Assembly (NCBI RefSeq): GCF_030209435.1
Contig: NZ_JARVRX010000020.1
Coordinates: 234,071-298,070, forward strand
From: Mycolicibacterium sp. lyk4-40-TYG-92
GTDB lineage: Bacteria > Actinomycetota > Actinomycetes > Mycobacteriales > Mycobacteriaceae
Length of the DNA stretch: 64,000 bases
Direction of reading: 5' to 3'
The position numbers and the translations under genes are program-made. Each line of letters starts with the position of its first letter. Within the stretch, counting starts at the first letter, position 1. The notes beneath the pieces are model-generated. The model searched no databases, was not told the origin of the DNA, and saw only the letters and a program-made list of their open reading frames with translations. Of the stretch, positions 8,513 through 17,037 are shown piece by piece.

Positions 8513-10705
8513 TCAGCCGCGGATGAAACCGTTGGTGACCGCGAATTCCTCACTGGCAAACCAGATTTGGACGGGCGCTTCGTCGTATCCGGGAGCTCCC
8601 GGCACCCAGTACAGCCCCGACTCGGTATTGGCCTTGATGCCGTAGCCCTCGGGTGGCTCCGCCCCGGTCGCGACGCGGAACGACATCTGCGCGGTCTCGG
8701 GCTCCTCGGCCCCCAGCGCATGGTGCCGGCCGCTGGCCGGACCGGCCGCCGCGGTGTCCTCCGCGGGCGTCGCGATCACCGGCGGCTCGTCCGCGGGTTC
8801 TGCTACCGCCTCGGCCGCCTCGGCCTCGGCGATCTGCGCCTCCGGCTCCGGCTCCGGGGCATGCTCCTCAGCGGCCGGGGCGTCGGGCTCCCGGTGCCGC
8901 AGACCGGCGAAACCGGCCAACCCGGCCGCGGTCAGGCCCGCCGCCGCACCACCACGACGCAGGGCGTCGGGAAGTTGCACCGATGTCGTCGGCTCGTCGG
9001 CAGCTTCGTCATGGTCCGACTCCGGCTCGGTGGGCTCGGCAGCGTCCACAGGCTGGGCCTCGACTTCGGCCTGCGCCTCGGACTCGTCCGCAACGGGCTC
9101 GTCCTCGTCCGCGGACCGTTCGGTCGCAGGCTGTTCGGCCGCGAAATCGGGGTACACCGTCGGGGCGGTGTCGATGACGTCCGGATTGCTCTGGAACGCG
9201 GGACCGCCATGCAGTCCGTGCGGGTCGTCGTACTGATGGTCGTCGGCCACGAACTCGTCGCCGTACTCACTGTCGACGCCGCCGTCCGCGTACTGCGGGT
9301 CGCCGTACTCCCCGTCGCCGAACTCGTGGTCGTCGTAGTCGTATGCGGCCTGCTCCTCGACGGCGTCCTGGTCGGCGTGCCGCCGGCGCCGCAGCAGCGT
9401 CGCGATCACGATGCCGACCACGACCAGCAGCAGCGGGATGATCGCCAGCAACCACCACCAGTGGAACTGGTACCACTTGCCGGACTCGTCGGACTCTGAG
9501 GGCACCCCACCCGGCAGATCGACGCTGGGCACCTGCAGACCGCCCAACTGCGACGCCAGCTCTGCCGGCTCGGTGCTGAACGCACGGCTGGACTTGTTCC
9601 ACGAGATCGAACCGCCCGTGAACTTCTGGCTGACGACGTCGCCGTCGACCGTCTGGTCGGCGGTCGGTGCGCCGAGCTTGCCGGTGGCGCCGCCGAGTTT
9701 GTCCCACGCCGCGTTCATCGCGCCGCGGACGACGAATGCGCCGTGCTCGGGGGTCCAGAAGATCGCCGGGTTGTCGGCGGCGGCGAAGGTGGCGATCCGG
9801 CTCTTCGGCGAGATGCCGCCGTCGGTCTCGTTGCTCGCCGGGAATCCGAGATCACCCTGGGGTCCACCGGCCGCGCGGTACTTGGCCAGTACGTCGCCGG
9901 TGATCGCGTGCGCGCCGGTCGCCGGCGAATAGAAGATGGTGCCGCCGGCGAAGTTCTGAGCCACGCCGTCGCCGACCTTGTACTGGGCGCCCTGCTCGTC
10001 CCCGAGGGTGCCCTGCGGCCCACCGGCCGCCCGTCGCGCCGCGGCGATGGCCGTCGTCGCGTCGCCCGGCACGTCCAGCCCGGTCAGCTGGCCGGCCAGA
10101 TCGGCGGGTGTGGTGGTGAATGCCTTGGTCTTGGCGTTCCAGCTCACCTCCCCGCCGGTGAAGGGCTGGGTGACGACGTCGCCTTTCCAGGACTCGTCGG
10201 CCGTCGGTACGCCGAGGGTGCCCGCCGACCCACCGAGCTTGTCCCACGCGGCGTTGATGGCCCCGCGGACGACCCAGGCGCCGTTGTCGGGCGTCCAGAA
10301 GATGACCGGCTTGTCGGCCGCGCTGAACGTGCTGTTCCGGCTGTCGGTGGCCTTGCCCGCGCCTTCGTCGATGGTCGGGAAGCCGAGATCGCTATCTGCG
10401 GCGCCGCCCAGCGCCTGGTACTTGTCGAGGATCGCGCCGTAAATCAGATGGGCGCCGGTGCTCTCGCTGAAATAGATCTTCCCGCCCGCGAAGTTCTGCG
10501 CAAAGCCGGCGCCGACCTGGTAGACGTCACCGTCCTTGGCGCCCAGCTCACCCGTGTCACCGCCCGCGGCATCCCACGTGTGGGATATCGCCGCGTCGGC
10601 GTCGCTTTCCGGTGTCGCGTATGCCGTCGGAGCCATGAGCAATGCCACCGCGACAGAAAGGGCCCCGACAACAGCCCATCCGCCACGGGTTCGCAGCCCG
10701 GTCAT
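8513..10705 (-). CDS. LGFP-repeat cell-envelope protein with internal duplication and acidic cytoplasmic tail
   Basis: The 730-residue protein has a signal peptide (about 1-30, ending near PTAYA). Two LGFP-repeat modules follow (about 34-210 and 214-391), then one membrane segment (about 416-438) with a RRRRH stop-transfer sequence, so the last 290 residues should be cytoplasmic. LGFP repeats (here DLGFP, TLGVPTADE, KLGAPTADQ) are thought to bind the corynebacterial or mycobacterial cell wall. The tail is very acidic and Ala/Glu-rich. It ends in a conserved-looking motif, SGLYWVPGAPGYD, followed by EVWF-like QIWFASEE, recalling the so-called sunset domain (tentative). The start was set by GGGAGGAA four bases before ATG 10705. 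Its position matches the alanine/glycine-rich membrane protein Rv2721c. Confidence 0.85.
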   Translation of the reverse strand: MTGLRTRGGWAVVGALSVAVALLMAPTAYATPESDADAAISHTWDAAGGDTGELGAKDGDVYQVGAGFAQNFAGGKIYFSESTGAHLIYGAILDKYQALGGAADSDLGFPTIDEGAGKATDSRNSTFSAADKPVIFWTPDNGAWVVRGAINAAWDKLGGSAGTLGVPTADESWKGDVVTQPFTGGEVSWNAKTKAFTTTPADLAGQLTGLDVPGDATTAIAAARRAAGGPQGTLGDEQGAQYKVGDGVAQNFAGGTIFYSPATGAHAITGDVLAKYRAAGGPQGDLGFPASNETDGGISPKSRIATFAAADNPAIFWTPEHGAFVVRGAMNAAWDKLGGATGKLGAPTADQTVDGDVVSQKFTGGSISWNKSSRAFSTEPAELASQLGGLQVPSVDLPGGVPSESDESGKWYQFHWWWLLAIIPLLLVVVGIVIATLLRRRRHADQDAVEEQAAYDYDDHEFGDGEYGDPQYADGGVDSEYGDEFVADDHQYDDPHGLHGGPAFQSNPDVIDTAPTVYPDFAAEQPATERSADEDEPVADESEAQAEVEAQPVDAAEPTEPESDHDEAADEPTTSVQLPDALRRGGAAAGLTAAGLAGFAGLRHREPDAPAAEEHAPEPEPEAQIAEAEAAEAVAEPADEPPVIATPAEDTAAAGPASGRHHALGAEEPETAQMSFRVATGAEPPEGYGIKANTESGLYWVPGAPGYDEAPVQIWFASEEFAVTNGFIRG

Positions 10706-10757
10706 CGAATTCCTCCCGCGGTCGGCAAAACTCCGGATACAAATTCCGTCAGACAAA

Positions 10758-10783
10758 CTCTCTTGATTGAGAGATTCTGTCAA
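10758..10783 (-). promoter_or_regulatory. Possible promoter and operator of the LGFP gene
   Basis: On the minus strand a perfect -35 hexamer TTGACA (10778-10783) is followed by an inverted repeat CTCTC-N6-GAGAG (10758-10773) that falls in the spacer. A regulator could bind there. The -10 is not clear. Confidence 0.4.
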
Positions 10784-10879
10784 CTTTGCTTCAGTTCATG
10801 CCCATAGTGCGGGATATCGGGCGGTGACGCACCAGTGTGTCGCGGTTCGATATGCGAATAAAATTCGCGCGACAATTAG

Positions 10880-12037
10880 TTAAACGCCCAATCCACGGCC
10901 GATGATCTCCTTCATGATCTCGGTGGTCCCGCCGTAGATGGTCTGGATCCGCGAGTCCAGGAATGCCCGCGCAATGGGATATTCGCGCATATAGCCATAG
11001 CCACCGTGCAGCTGCAGGCACCTGTCGACCAGACGGACCTGCGCCTCTGTCGAATACCATTTGGCCATCGCCGCCTGGTCGATTGTGAGCTTCCGATCGA
11101 GATGCAGGCGAATGAACTCATCGACCATGATTCGCACCGCCGTGGCCTCGGTCGCGAGTTCTGCCAACACGAATCGGCTGTTCTGGAAGCTGCCGATCGG
11201 CTTGCCGAACGCTTTACGCTCCTTGGCGTATTGCAATGTCGATTCCAGCACGGCCTCCATCGCGGCGGCTGCCATCACGGCGATGGAAATGCGCTCCTGA
11301 GGCAGGTTCTGCATCAGATAGACGAATCCCATGCCCTCGACGCCCAGCAGGTTCTCGGCCGGAACTCGGACGTCGGTGAACGACAATTCCGCGGTGTCCT
11401 GCGCATCGAGGCCGATTTTGTCCAGATGACGTCCGCGTTCGAAACCCGCCATACCGCGCTCGACCACCAAGAGGCTGAAGCCCTGCGCGCCCTTGTCCGG
11501 GTCGGTCTGCGCGACGACGATCACCAGGTCGGCGTGAATACCGTTGGTGATGAACGTCTTCGAGCCGTTCAGCACGTAGTGGTCGCCGTCTTTGACCGCG
11601 CGCGTCTTGATGCCCTGCAGGTCGCTGCCGGTGCCCGGTTCGGTCATCGCGATGGCACAGATCAGTTCGCCGCTGCAGAACCCGGGCAGCCAGCGCTGCT
11701 TCTGCTCGTCGTTGGTCAGCTCCAGCAGATACGGCGCGATGACGTCGTTCTGCAGCGTGAAGCCCAGACCGCTGTGCCGTCCCGCCGCGGTCTCCTCGCT
11801 GACGATGACGTTGTAGCGGAAGTCCGGGTTCCCGCCGCCGCCGTACTCCTCCGGCACGGCCATACCGAGAAAGCCCTGCTTACCCGCCTCGCGCCAGACC
11901 TCGCGGTCGACGATCTTGGCTTTCTCCCATTCCTCGCGGTAGGGCTCGGCGTGCCGATCGAGAAACGCGCGGTACGACTCCCGGAACAGTTCATGCTCGG
12001 GTTCGAACAACGTGCGGTCGTACTTGATGACGCCCAT
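10880..12037 (-). CDS. fadE20: Acyl-CoA dehydrogenase FadE20 (long-chain type)
   Basis: This 385-residue FAD enzyme catalyses the first step of beta-oxidation. The FAD/substrate motif AMTEPGTGSD lies near residue 130, and KERKAFGKPI and HGGYGYMREYP near the C-terminus are family signatures. The last-helix segment reads IYGGTTEIMKEI. The Glu that serves as catalytic base in medium-chain enzymes is Gly here, as in long-chain acyl-CoA dehydrogenase, where a Glu in helix G is used; candidates are Glu261 or Glu265 in MEAVLEST. The start at 12037 has CCGGAGG upstream. A perfect inverted repeat lies 18 bp upstream of the start. It corresponds to Rv2724c. Confidence 0.93.
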   Translation of the reverse strand: MGVIKYDRTLFEPEHELFRESYRAFLDRHAEPYREEWEKAKIVDREVWREAGKQGFLGMAVPEEYGGGGNPDFRYNVIVSEETAAGRHSGLGFTLQNDVIAPYLLELTNDEQKQRWLPGFCSGELICAIAMTEPGTGSDLQGIKTRAVKDGDHYVLNGSKTFITNGIHADLVIVVAQTDPDKGAQGFSLLVVERGMAGFERGRHLDKIGLDAQDTAELSFTDVRVPAENLLGVEGMGFVYLMQNLPQERISIAVMAAAAMEAVLESTLQYAKERKAFGKPIGSFQNSRFVLAELATEATAVRIMVDEFIRLHLDRKLTIDQAAMAKWYSTEAQVRLVDRCLQLHGGYGYMREYPIARAFLDSRIQTIYGGTTEIMKEIIGRGLGV

Positions 12038-12054
12038 GTGAGACCTCCGGTACT

Positions 12055-12078
12055 GGATAAGTTTGCAACAACTTATCC
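12055..12078. promoter_or_regulatory. Perfect palindromic operator upstream of fadE20
   Basis: GGATAAGTT and AACTTATCC form a perfect 9-bp inverted repeat separated by six bases, 18 bp upstream of the fadE20 start. It looks like a TetR-type operator. It does not match the KstR consensus as I remember it, and the regulator is not identifiable from this window. Confidence 0.65.
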
Positions 12079-12139
12079 CAACCGGGCGGTTGGTTGTGAG
12101 CGGGCCCACACCCCGCGCGTCGCCGGGCGGGCGGCGCGG

Positions 12140-13513
12140 CTACCGGGCCTGGCTGCGTCCGGACTGCGAACGACCCGACTGCGACTGCGAACGACCACCC
12201 TGGGTACGCCCGGGCGCCTGCAGCCCACCGCTCGAACGCCGGCGGCGGCGCTGCGCCTGACCCGCGGTCGCCGTCTTGGCCGGACGGTTGCCGCCGCGAG
12301 GCGCGGGGGCCTCTTTGGGGGCCGGGGCACGGTACGGCGCGATCTCGCCGACCAGTGCCTGCACCGGCGCCGAATCGGCGACCACTTCCTGCGGCCGGGC
12401 CGTGATGCCGGCCTTGCGCAGCAGCTGCTGGGCGTCCTTGCGCTGCTCCGGCAGCACGACGGTCACGACGTCACCGGCGCTCCCGGCGCGGGCCGTACGT
12501 CCCGAGCGATGCAGGTATGCCTTGTGCTCGGCCGGCGGGTCCACGTGCACGACGAGTTCGACCTCGTCGACGTGGACACCGCGCGCGGCGATGTCGGTGG
12601 CGACGAGCACCCGCGCCTCCCCCGTGCTGAACGCGGCGAGGTTTCGGTCGCGCGCCGGCTGAGACAGGTTGCCGTGCAGGTCGACCGACGGCACACCGGC
12701 CTCGGTGAGCTGACGGGCCAGCTTGCGCGCCTGGTGCTTGGTCCGCATGAACAGGATCCGCCGGCCGGTGCCGGACGCCAGGCGGTGCACGAGCGCGTTC
12801 TTCTCGGCAGCACCGGACACGTGGAACACGTGGTGGGTCATGGCCGGCGGCGGCGCGTCGATCTCGTCGACCGAGTGCGTGATCGGGTTGGACAGGAAGC
12901 GCCGCACCAGCTTGTCGACGCCGTTGTCGAGCGTCGCGGAGAACAGCATGCGCTGCCCACCGGCAGGCGTGGCCGCCAGAATCCGGGTGACGCCCGGCAG
13001 GAAGCCGAGGTCGGCCATGTGGTCGGCCTCGTCGAGCACAGTGACCTGCACGGCGTCGAGGCTCACCAGCTTCTGCTTCATCAGGTCTTCGAGACGGCCC
13101 GGGCAGGCGATGACGATGTCCACGCCGCCGCGCAGCGCGTCAACCTGGCGGTTCTGCGACACGCCACCGAAGATGGTGGTCACCTTCAGTCCCACGGCCG
13201 TGGCCAGCGGTTCGACGGTCGCGGCGATCTGAGTGGCCAGCTCACGGGTCGGGGCCAGCACCAGACCGGTCGGGCGCGACGGGCGTCGCGAGGTGCCGGC
13301 GAGCCGGGCCACCAGCGGAATGGAGAAGGCGAGCGTCTTGCCACTGCCCGTGCGGCCGCGGCCGAGCACATCGCGGCCGGCGAGGGTGTCGGGCAGGGTG
13401 CTGACCTGGATCGGGAACGGCGCGGCGATACCGCGGCCGGCGAGCGAGGTGACGAGCGCCTGGGGGACGCCGAGCTCGGCGAACGACGTTGACGTTGCTT
13501 GTTCTGCGGACAT
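12140..13513 (-). CDS. DEAD-box ATP-dependent RNA helicase (RhlE-like)
   Basis: The 457-residue protein unwinds RNA. Helicase motifs appear in order: Q-motif region (FAELGVPQALV near residue 11), motif I RTGSGKT, Ia PTREL, II DEADH, III SAT, and VI HRSGRTARAG. The C-terminal 60 residues are rich in Arg, Gln, Ser and Gly and would bind RNA non-specifically. It resembles M. tuberculosis RhlE (Rv3211), which lies elsewhere, so this may be a paralogue. The start at 13513 was chosen by family similarity (MSAEQATSTSFAEL). The 410-bp upstream gap could hold a long leader, as is common for cold-shock helicases (inference). Confidence 0.9.
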   Translation of the reverse strand: MSAEQATSTSFAELGVPQALVTSLAGRGIAAPFPIQVSTLPDTLAGRDVLGRGRTGSGKTLAFSIPLVARLAGTSRRPSRPTGLVLAPTRELATQIAATVEPLATAVGLKVTTIFGGVSQNRQVDALRGGVDIVIACPGRLEDLMKQKLVSLDAVQVTVLDEADHMADLGFLPGVTRILAATPAGGQRMLFSATLDNGVDKLVRRFLSNPITHSVDEIDAPPPAMTHHVFHVSGAAEKNALVHRLASGTGRRILFMRTKHQARKLARQLTEAGVPSVDLHGNLSQPARDRNLAAFSTGEARVLVATDIAARGVHVDEVELVVHVDPPAEHKAYLHRSGRTARAGSAGDVVTVVLPEQRKDAQQLLRKAGITARPQEVVADSAPVQALVGEIAPYRAPAPKEAPAPRGGNRPAKTATAGQAQRRRRRSSGGLQAPGRTQGGRSQSQSGRSQSGRSQAR

Positions 13514-13923
13514 GAAGGGACACAGCCTTTCCGGCACGGTAGGTCGACAATGCCGGCGGCAGTATCGGTCGCCGCGAGAAATGCTGGTGCAGAGGGAACT
13601 GAAGGCTCTCAGCCGTTCCACGACGTGATCAGCGAGCGTGTCCTGCGAGGGAGCGCAGCTGATGTTGGTTGCCAGCTTAGTGCCGAACCTCGGCCATCGT
13701 TGACCACCGCAACCGCCCCGGCCAACTGAGCAGCGAAAACCGCTGTCCCGCAAGGAGTATCGCAGTGGTGTGATTTCACCCACCATCAACGTACTGCCGT
13801 GCCACAAAATCGACACACCCGACAAAATTTCGGCAAACGCCGGATGTCGGTCGCGTCACAGTGCGACGATGCGAAACAGATGCCGATTATCGGGGTCGGC
13901 GACGTCGAAAGGGGGGCGAGGCC
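13514..13923. other. 410-bp divergent intergenic region
   Basis: This region separates the start codons of the helicase and the PE-PPE-domain gene. I see no convincing coding frame, repeat or strong hairpin. A purine-rich GGGGGG site a few bases before 13924 serves the plus-strand gene. Promoters for both genes must lie here but I could not assign them. Confidence 0.5.
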
Positions 13924-15576
13924 ATGCGCAACTTCGGACGCACCATCCCCGCAGCCGTGACCGTGATGCTCACGGTACTGAGCACTGTGCTGCTGGGCGT
14001 GGTGTCGATGGTGACTGCCGCGTTCACCCTCGCCGCGACCGCACTGATCGTCCCTGGCACCGGCACGCCGAACGCCAATGTCGTTGCGGGATATAAGGAG
14101 AACGCCGACAACTACTACATCGCCCCGTTCAACCCGCTGTGCACGCAGGCGAACAACTGCAATCTGCAAGGCATCAACTATCCCGCTCAGTTCTGGCCGA
14201 TCCCGTTGCCCGGGTGGGGTGGCCTGTCCGGCGCCAAGTGGAACGATTCGACCGGTCAGGGCATCGGCCACCTGGATACCGCCCTGACCGCGGCCCTGCC
14301 GACGGCAACGCCCCAGAATCCCGTCATCATCTTCGGATACTCCCAGGGCGGCAACATCGTGAGCCGCGAGAAGGCCACCCTCGGCGGCCTTACTCAGGCG
14401 CAGAAAGACTCCCTGGCGTTCGTCATGATCGGCAACACCAACCGCCCCAACGGCGGCCTGTTCGAGCGGCTGGCCTTCCTCGGCACCGTGCCGATCTGGG
14501 ACGTCACCTTCGGCCTGCCGGCACCCACCAACACCGGCATCAAGACCACCGATATCGCGTTCGAGTACGACGGCGTGTCCGACTTCCCGCTGTACCCGAT
14601 CAACCTGCTGGCCGACCTCAACGCCATCGCGGGATTCTGGTACACGCACGGCACCTACCTGGCGCCCAACGCCAACAGCGATCCTGGCGAGATCCCCGAC
14701 CTCGAGTACACGCCCGCGGAGCTGGACGCCGCGTTGAAGGACCCGGCGAACCAGACCGTGTACGGCGACACCACCTACATCACCATCCCGACCAAGACCC
14801 TGCCGATCGTGCGGCCGTTCCTGGAGTTCGGCGGCTTCACGCACACCAGCTTCATCGTCAAGCCGATCGTCGACCTGGTCGCCCCCGTGCTGCGCGTACT
14901 CATCGACACCGGCTACGACCGCAGCCTCAGCCCGGGCGTCCCGGCGCCGTTCCGGTTGATCCCGCTGATCAACCCGATCACGCTGACGGTGGACCTGATC
15001 AACGCCGCGGGCGAGGGTGTCAAGGCCGCGATCAGCGACATCACCGGCGGCAAAGTGCAGCTTCCCATCGCCGCGACCACCCCGGCCCCCGCGCCGGCAA
15101 CAGTCGCGGCCCTGTCCGCGTCGGGCGCGCCGAAGGCGGTGTCCGCCACCCCGACCGGCGACACGCAGCTCGCCCCCACCACCGCCCCGAAGCTGTCGAC
15201 GACGCCGGATCCCAAGGACACCGGCACCAAGGACGCCGACACCAAAGACACCGGCACCAAGGACGCCGACGCCACGACCCCGGACGTCAAGGGCACCGAC
15301 ACCAAGACGCCCGACACGAAGACGCCCGACACCATGGTGACCGACCACAAGACCACCGACACGACCGGCCCGAAGCAGGACCCGGACACCGGTCAGGGCC
15401 CGGCCAAGGACGGTCAGACCGGCTCCAATGACAAGACCACCGACAAGGCGAGCGACAAGACCACCGACAAGACCAAGACGCCGAAGAAGGACAAGAAGGT
15501 CAAGACCCCCAAGACCGCGAAGCCGGCCACCGACAAAGCCGACAAGGCAGACAAGCCGGCCAAGGCTGCCGCCTGA
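13924..15576 (+). CDS. Secreted PE-PPE-domain serine hydrolase with repetitive C-terminal tail
   Basis: The 550-residue protein has a long hydrophobic N-terminus (about 8-45) acting as signal or anchor. The PE-PPE hydrolase domain follows, with LIVPGTGTPN near residue 41 and nucleophile Ser140 in GYSQGG. In mycobacteria this domain is an alpha/beta hydrolase with reported esterase activity, and it occurs here without a PE or PPE module. From about residue 400 the chain becomes a Thr/Asp/Lys/Pro-rich, probably disordered tail with repeats such as DTGTKDAD, ending Lys/Ala-rich. The gene ends inside a tandem duplication and converges on hflX. It is absent from this place in M. tuberculosis as I recall it. 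Confidence 0.85.
   Translation: MRNFGRTIPAAVTVMLTVLSTVLLGVVSMVTAAFTLAATALIVPGTGTPNANVVAGYKENADNYYIAPFNPLCTQANNCNLQGINYPAQFWPIPLPGWGGLSGAKWNDSTGQGIGHLDTALTAALPTATPQNPVIIFGYSQGGNIVSREKATLGGLTQAQKDSLAFVMIGNTNRPNGGLFERLAFLGTVPIWDVTFGLPAPTNTGIKTTDIAFEYDGVSDFPLYPINLLADLNAIAGFWYTHGTYLAPNANSDPGEIPDLEYTPAELDAALKDPANQTVYGDTTYITIPTKTLPIVRPFLEFGGFTHTSFIVKPIVDLVAPVLRVLIDTGYDRSLSPGVPAPFRLIPLINPITLTVDLINAAGEGVKAAISDITGGKVQLPIAATTPAPAPATVAALSASGAPKAVSATPTGDTQLAPTTAPKLSTTPDPKDTGTKDADTKDTGTKDADATTPDVKGTDTKTPDTKTPDTMVTDHKTTDTTGPKQDPDTGQGPAKDGQTGSNDKTTDKASDKTTDKTKTPKKDKKVKTPKTAKPATDKADKADKPAKAAA
15211..15275 (+). repeat. In-frame tandem repeat coding for KDTGTKDAD units
   Basis: Two near-identical 30-bp units encode Lys-Asp-Thr-Gly-Thr-Lys-Asp-Ala-Asp in the PE-PPE-domain protein tail. 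Shorter KTPDT repeats follow to about 15340. Slipped-strand changes in copy number would keep the frame. Confidence 0.75.
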
Positions 15577-15610
15577 TCAGGCGGTGACGCCGCCTGATCA
15601 GGCGGTGACG
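15568..15610. repeat. 21-bp perfect tandem duplication forming a bidirectional terminator
   Basis: Copies 15568-15588 and 15589-15609 are identical. Each contains the 16-bp palindrome CCGCCTGATCAGGCGG (15569-15584 and 15590-15605). The two palindromes can pair with each other into a 16-bp perfect hairpin with loop TGACG. The TGATCA in copy 1 ends the PE-PPE gene (TGA) and that in copy 2 ends hflX on the other strand (TGA). Confidence 0.9.
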
Positions 15611-17010
15611 AACTCGCCGAGGCTGGCGGCCAGCGCCATCGGCACCCAGCCCTTGATCCGGGTGCCGTCGGTGGTGTGCTCGGTGGCCTCGACACGGCCT
15701 TCGGCATGCACGCGCGCCACCAGGTCGCCCCGGTCGTAGGGAATGGTCACGTCGACGGCGGCGTCGGTCGGCTCGACCAGCTCGCACATGCGCAGCCGCA
15801 GCCGGTCCAGTCCCTCACCGGTGTGAGCCGACACGAACACGGCGTCCGGCAGCGCGCGCCGCAGGTGGGCCAGCGCCAGATCGCCGGCGGCGTCGATCTT
15901 GTTGACCACCAACAACTCTCGCGGAGCGGTGATGTCGTACTCGGCGACGACTTCCCCGACGACCTTGCGCACCGCGTTGATCTGCGCCAGCGGATCGGCA
16001 TCGGAGCCGTCGACGACGTGGACCAGCAGGTCGGCGTCGACGACCTCCTCCAGCGTCGACCGGAACGCCTCGACCAGCTGGGTCGGCAGGTGCCGCACGA
16101 ATCCGACGGTGTCAGTGAGCGTGAAGGGCCGGCCGTCGTCCAGCTGGCCACGGCGCGTGGTGGGTTCGAGGGTGGCGAACAGCGCGTTCTGGACCAGCAC
16201 CCCGGCGCCGGTGAGGGCGTTGAGCAGGCTGGACTTGCCGGCGTTGGTGTAGCCGACGATCGCGACGGACGGGGTGTCACTGACCCGGCGGCTGTGCCGC
16301 TGGGTGTCGCGAATCTTCTTCATGTCCTTGATCTCGCGGCGCAGCTTCGCCATCCGCTCGCGGATCCGTCGCCGGTCGGTCTCGATCTTGGTTTCACCGG
16401 GACCACGGGTACCCACACCGCCGCCGGCACCGCCGGCACGGCCACCGGCCTGCCGGGACATCGACTCACCCCAGCCGCGCAGTCGCGGCAGCATGTACTC
16501 CATCTGGGCCAGCGACACCTGGGCCTTGCCCTCGCGGCTCGTGGCGTGCTGGGCGAAGATGTCGAGGATCAGGGCCGTGCGGTCGATGACCTTGACCTTC
16601 ACGACCTTTTCCAGCGAGTTCAGCTGCGCGGGGCTCAGTTCACCGTCGCAGATGACGGTGTCGGCGCCGGTGGCGAGCACTATCTCACGCAGCTCCTGGG
16701 CCTTGCCGGAGCCGATGTACGTCGAGGCGTCCGGCTTGTCGCGGCGCTGGATGAGGCCTTCGAGCACCTCGGAGCCGGCGGTCTCGGCGAGCGCGGCCAG
16801 TTCGGCAAGGCTGTTGTCGGCGTCGGCCGACGTGCCGTCGGTCCACACCCCGACCAGCACCACGCGCTCGAGGCGCAGCTGGCGGTATTCGACTTCGGAG
16901 ATGTCGGCCAGTTCGGTCGACAGACCGGCAACGCGGCGCAGTGCCACGCGGTCTTCGAGCGCTAGTTCACCGACGCTAGGGATGTTGTCGGGATCGAAAG
17001 GTGAGGTCAT
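15598..17010 (-). CDS. hflX: Ribosome-associated GTPase HflX
   Basis: HflX rescues or splits stalled 70S ribosomes. The 470-residue protein has the N-terminal HflX domain, with a Gly-rich linker region near residues 185-205 (RAGGAGGGVGTRGPGETK). The G domain follows: G1 GYTNAGKSS, G3 DTVGF and G4 NKID. It corresponds to Rv2725c, and mycobacterial HflX is linked to macrolide tolerance and hypoxia. Its C-terminus and stop lie within the 21-bp duplication. It lies 27 bp after dapF in the same orientation, so dapF-hflX co-transcription is likely. Confidence 0.96.
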   Translation of the reverse strand: MTSPFDPDNIPSVGELALEDRVALRRVAGLSTELADISEVEYRQLRLERVVLVGVWTDGTSADADNSLAELAALAETAGSEVLEGLIQRRDKPDASTYIGSGKAQELREIVLATGADTVICDGELSPAQLNSLEKVVKVKVIDRTALILDIFAQHATSREGKAQVSLAQMEYMLPRLRGWGESMSRQAGGRAGGAGGGVGTRGPGETKIETDRRRIRERMAKLRREIKDMKKIRDTQRHSRRVSDTPSVAIVGYTNAGKSSLLNALTGAGVLVQNALFATLEPTTRRGQLDDGRPFTLTDTVGFVRHLPTQLVEAFRSTLEEVVDADLLVHVVDGSDADPLAQINAVRKVVGEVVAEYDITAPRELLVVNKIDAAGDLALAHLRRALPDAVFVSAHTGEGLDRLRLRMCELVEPTDAAVDVTIPYDRGDLVARVHAEGRVEATEHTTDGTRIKGWVPMALAASLGEFVTA

Positions 17011-17037
17011 AGGTAGTTATCGATGGTGCCCGCAAAG

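Noticed and set aside
11006..13492. An 828-codon open frame on the plus strand across fadE20 and the helicase
   Set aside because: It spans two clear minus-strand genes and the gap between them and has no family features or ribosome site.
15211..15340. Short regular repeats that might suggest a CRISPR array
   Set aside because: The units are contiguous, in frame and coding (DTGTKDAD), without unique spacers or adjacent cas genes.
13786..15348. A 520-codon minus-strand frame rich in Gly, Val and Arg opposite the PE-PPE-domain gene
   Set aside because: It looks superficially like a PE_PGRS-type Gly-rich protein, but there is no PE domain and the plus strand encodes a signal peptide, a GxSxG hydrolase and an in-frame repeat.
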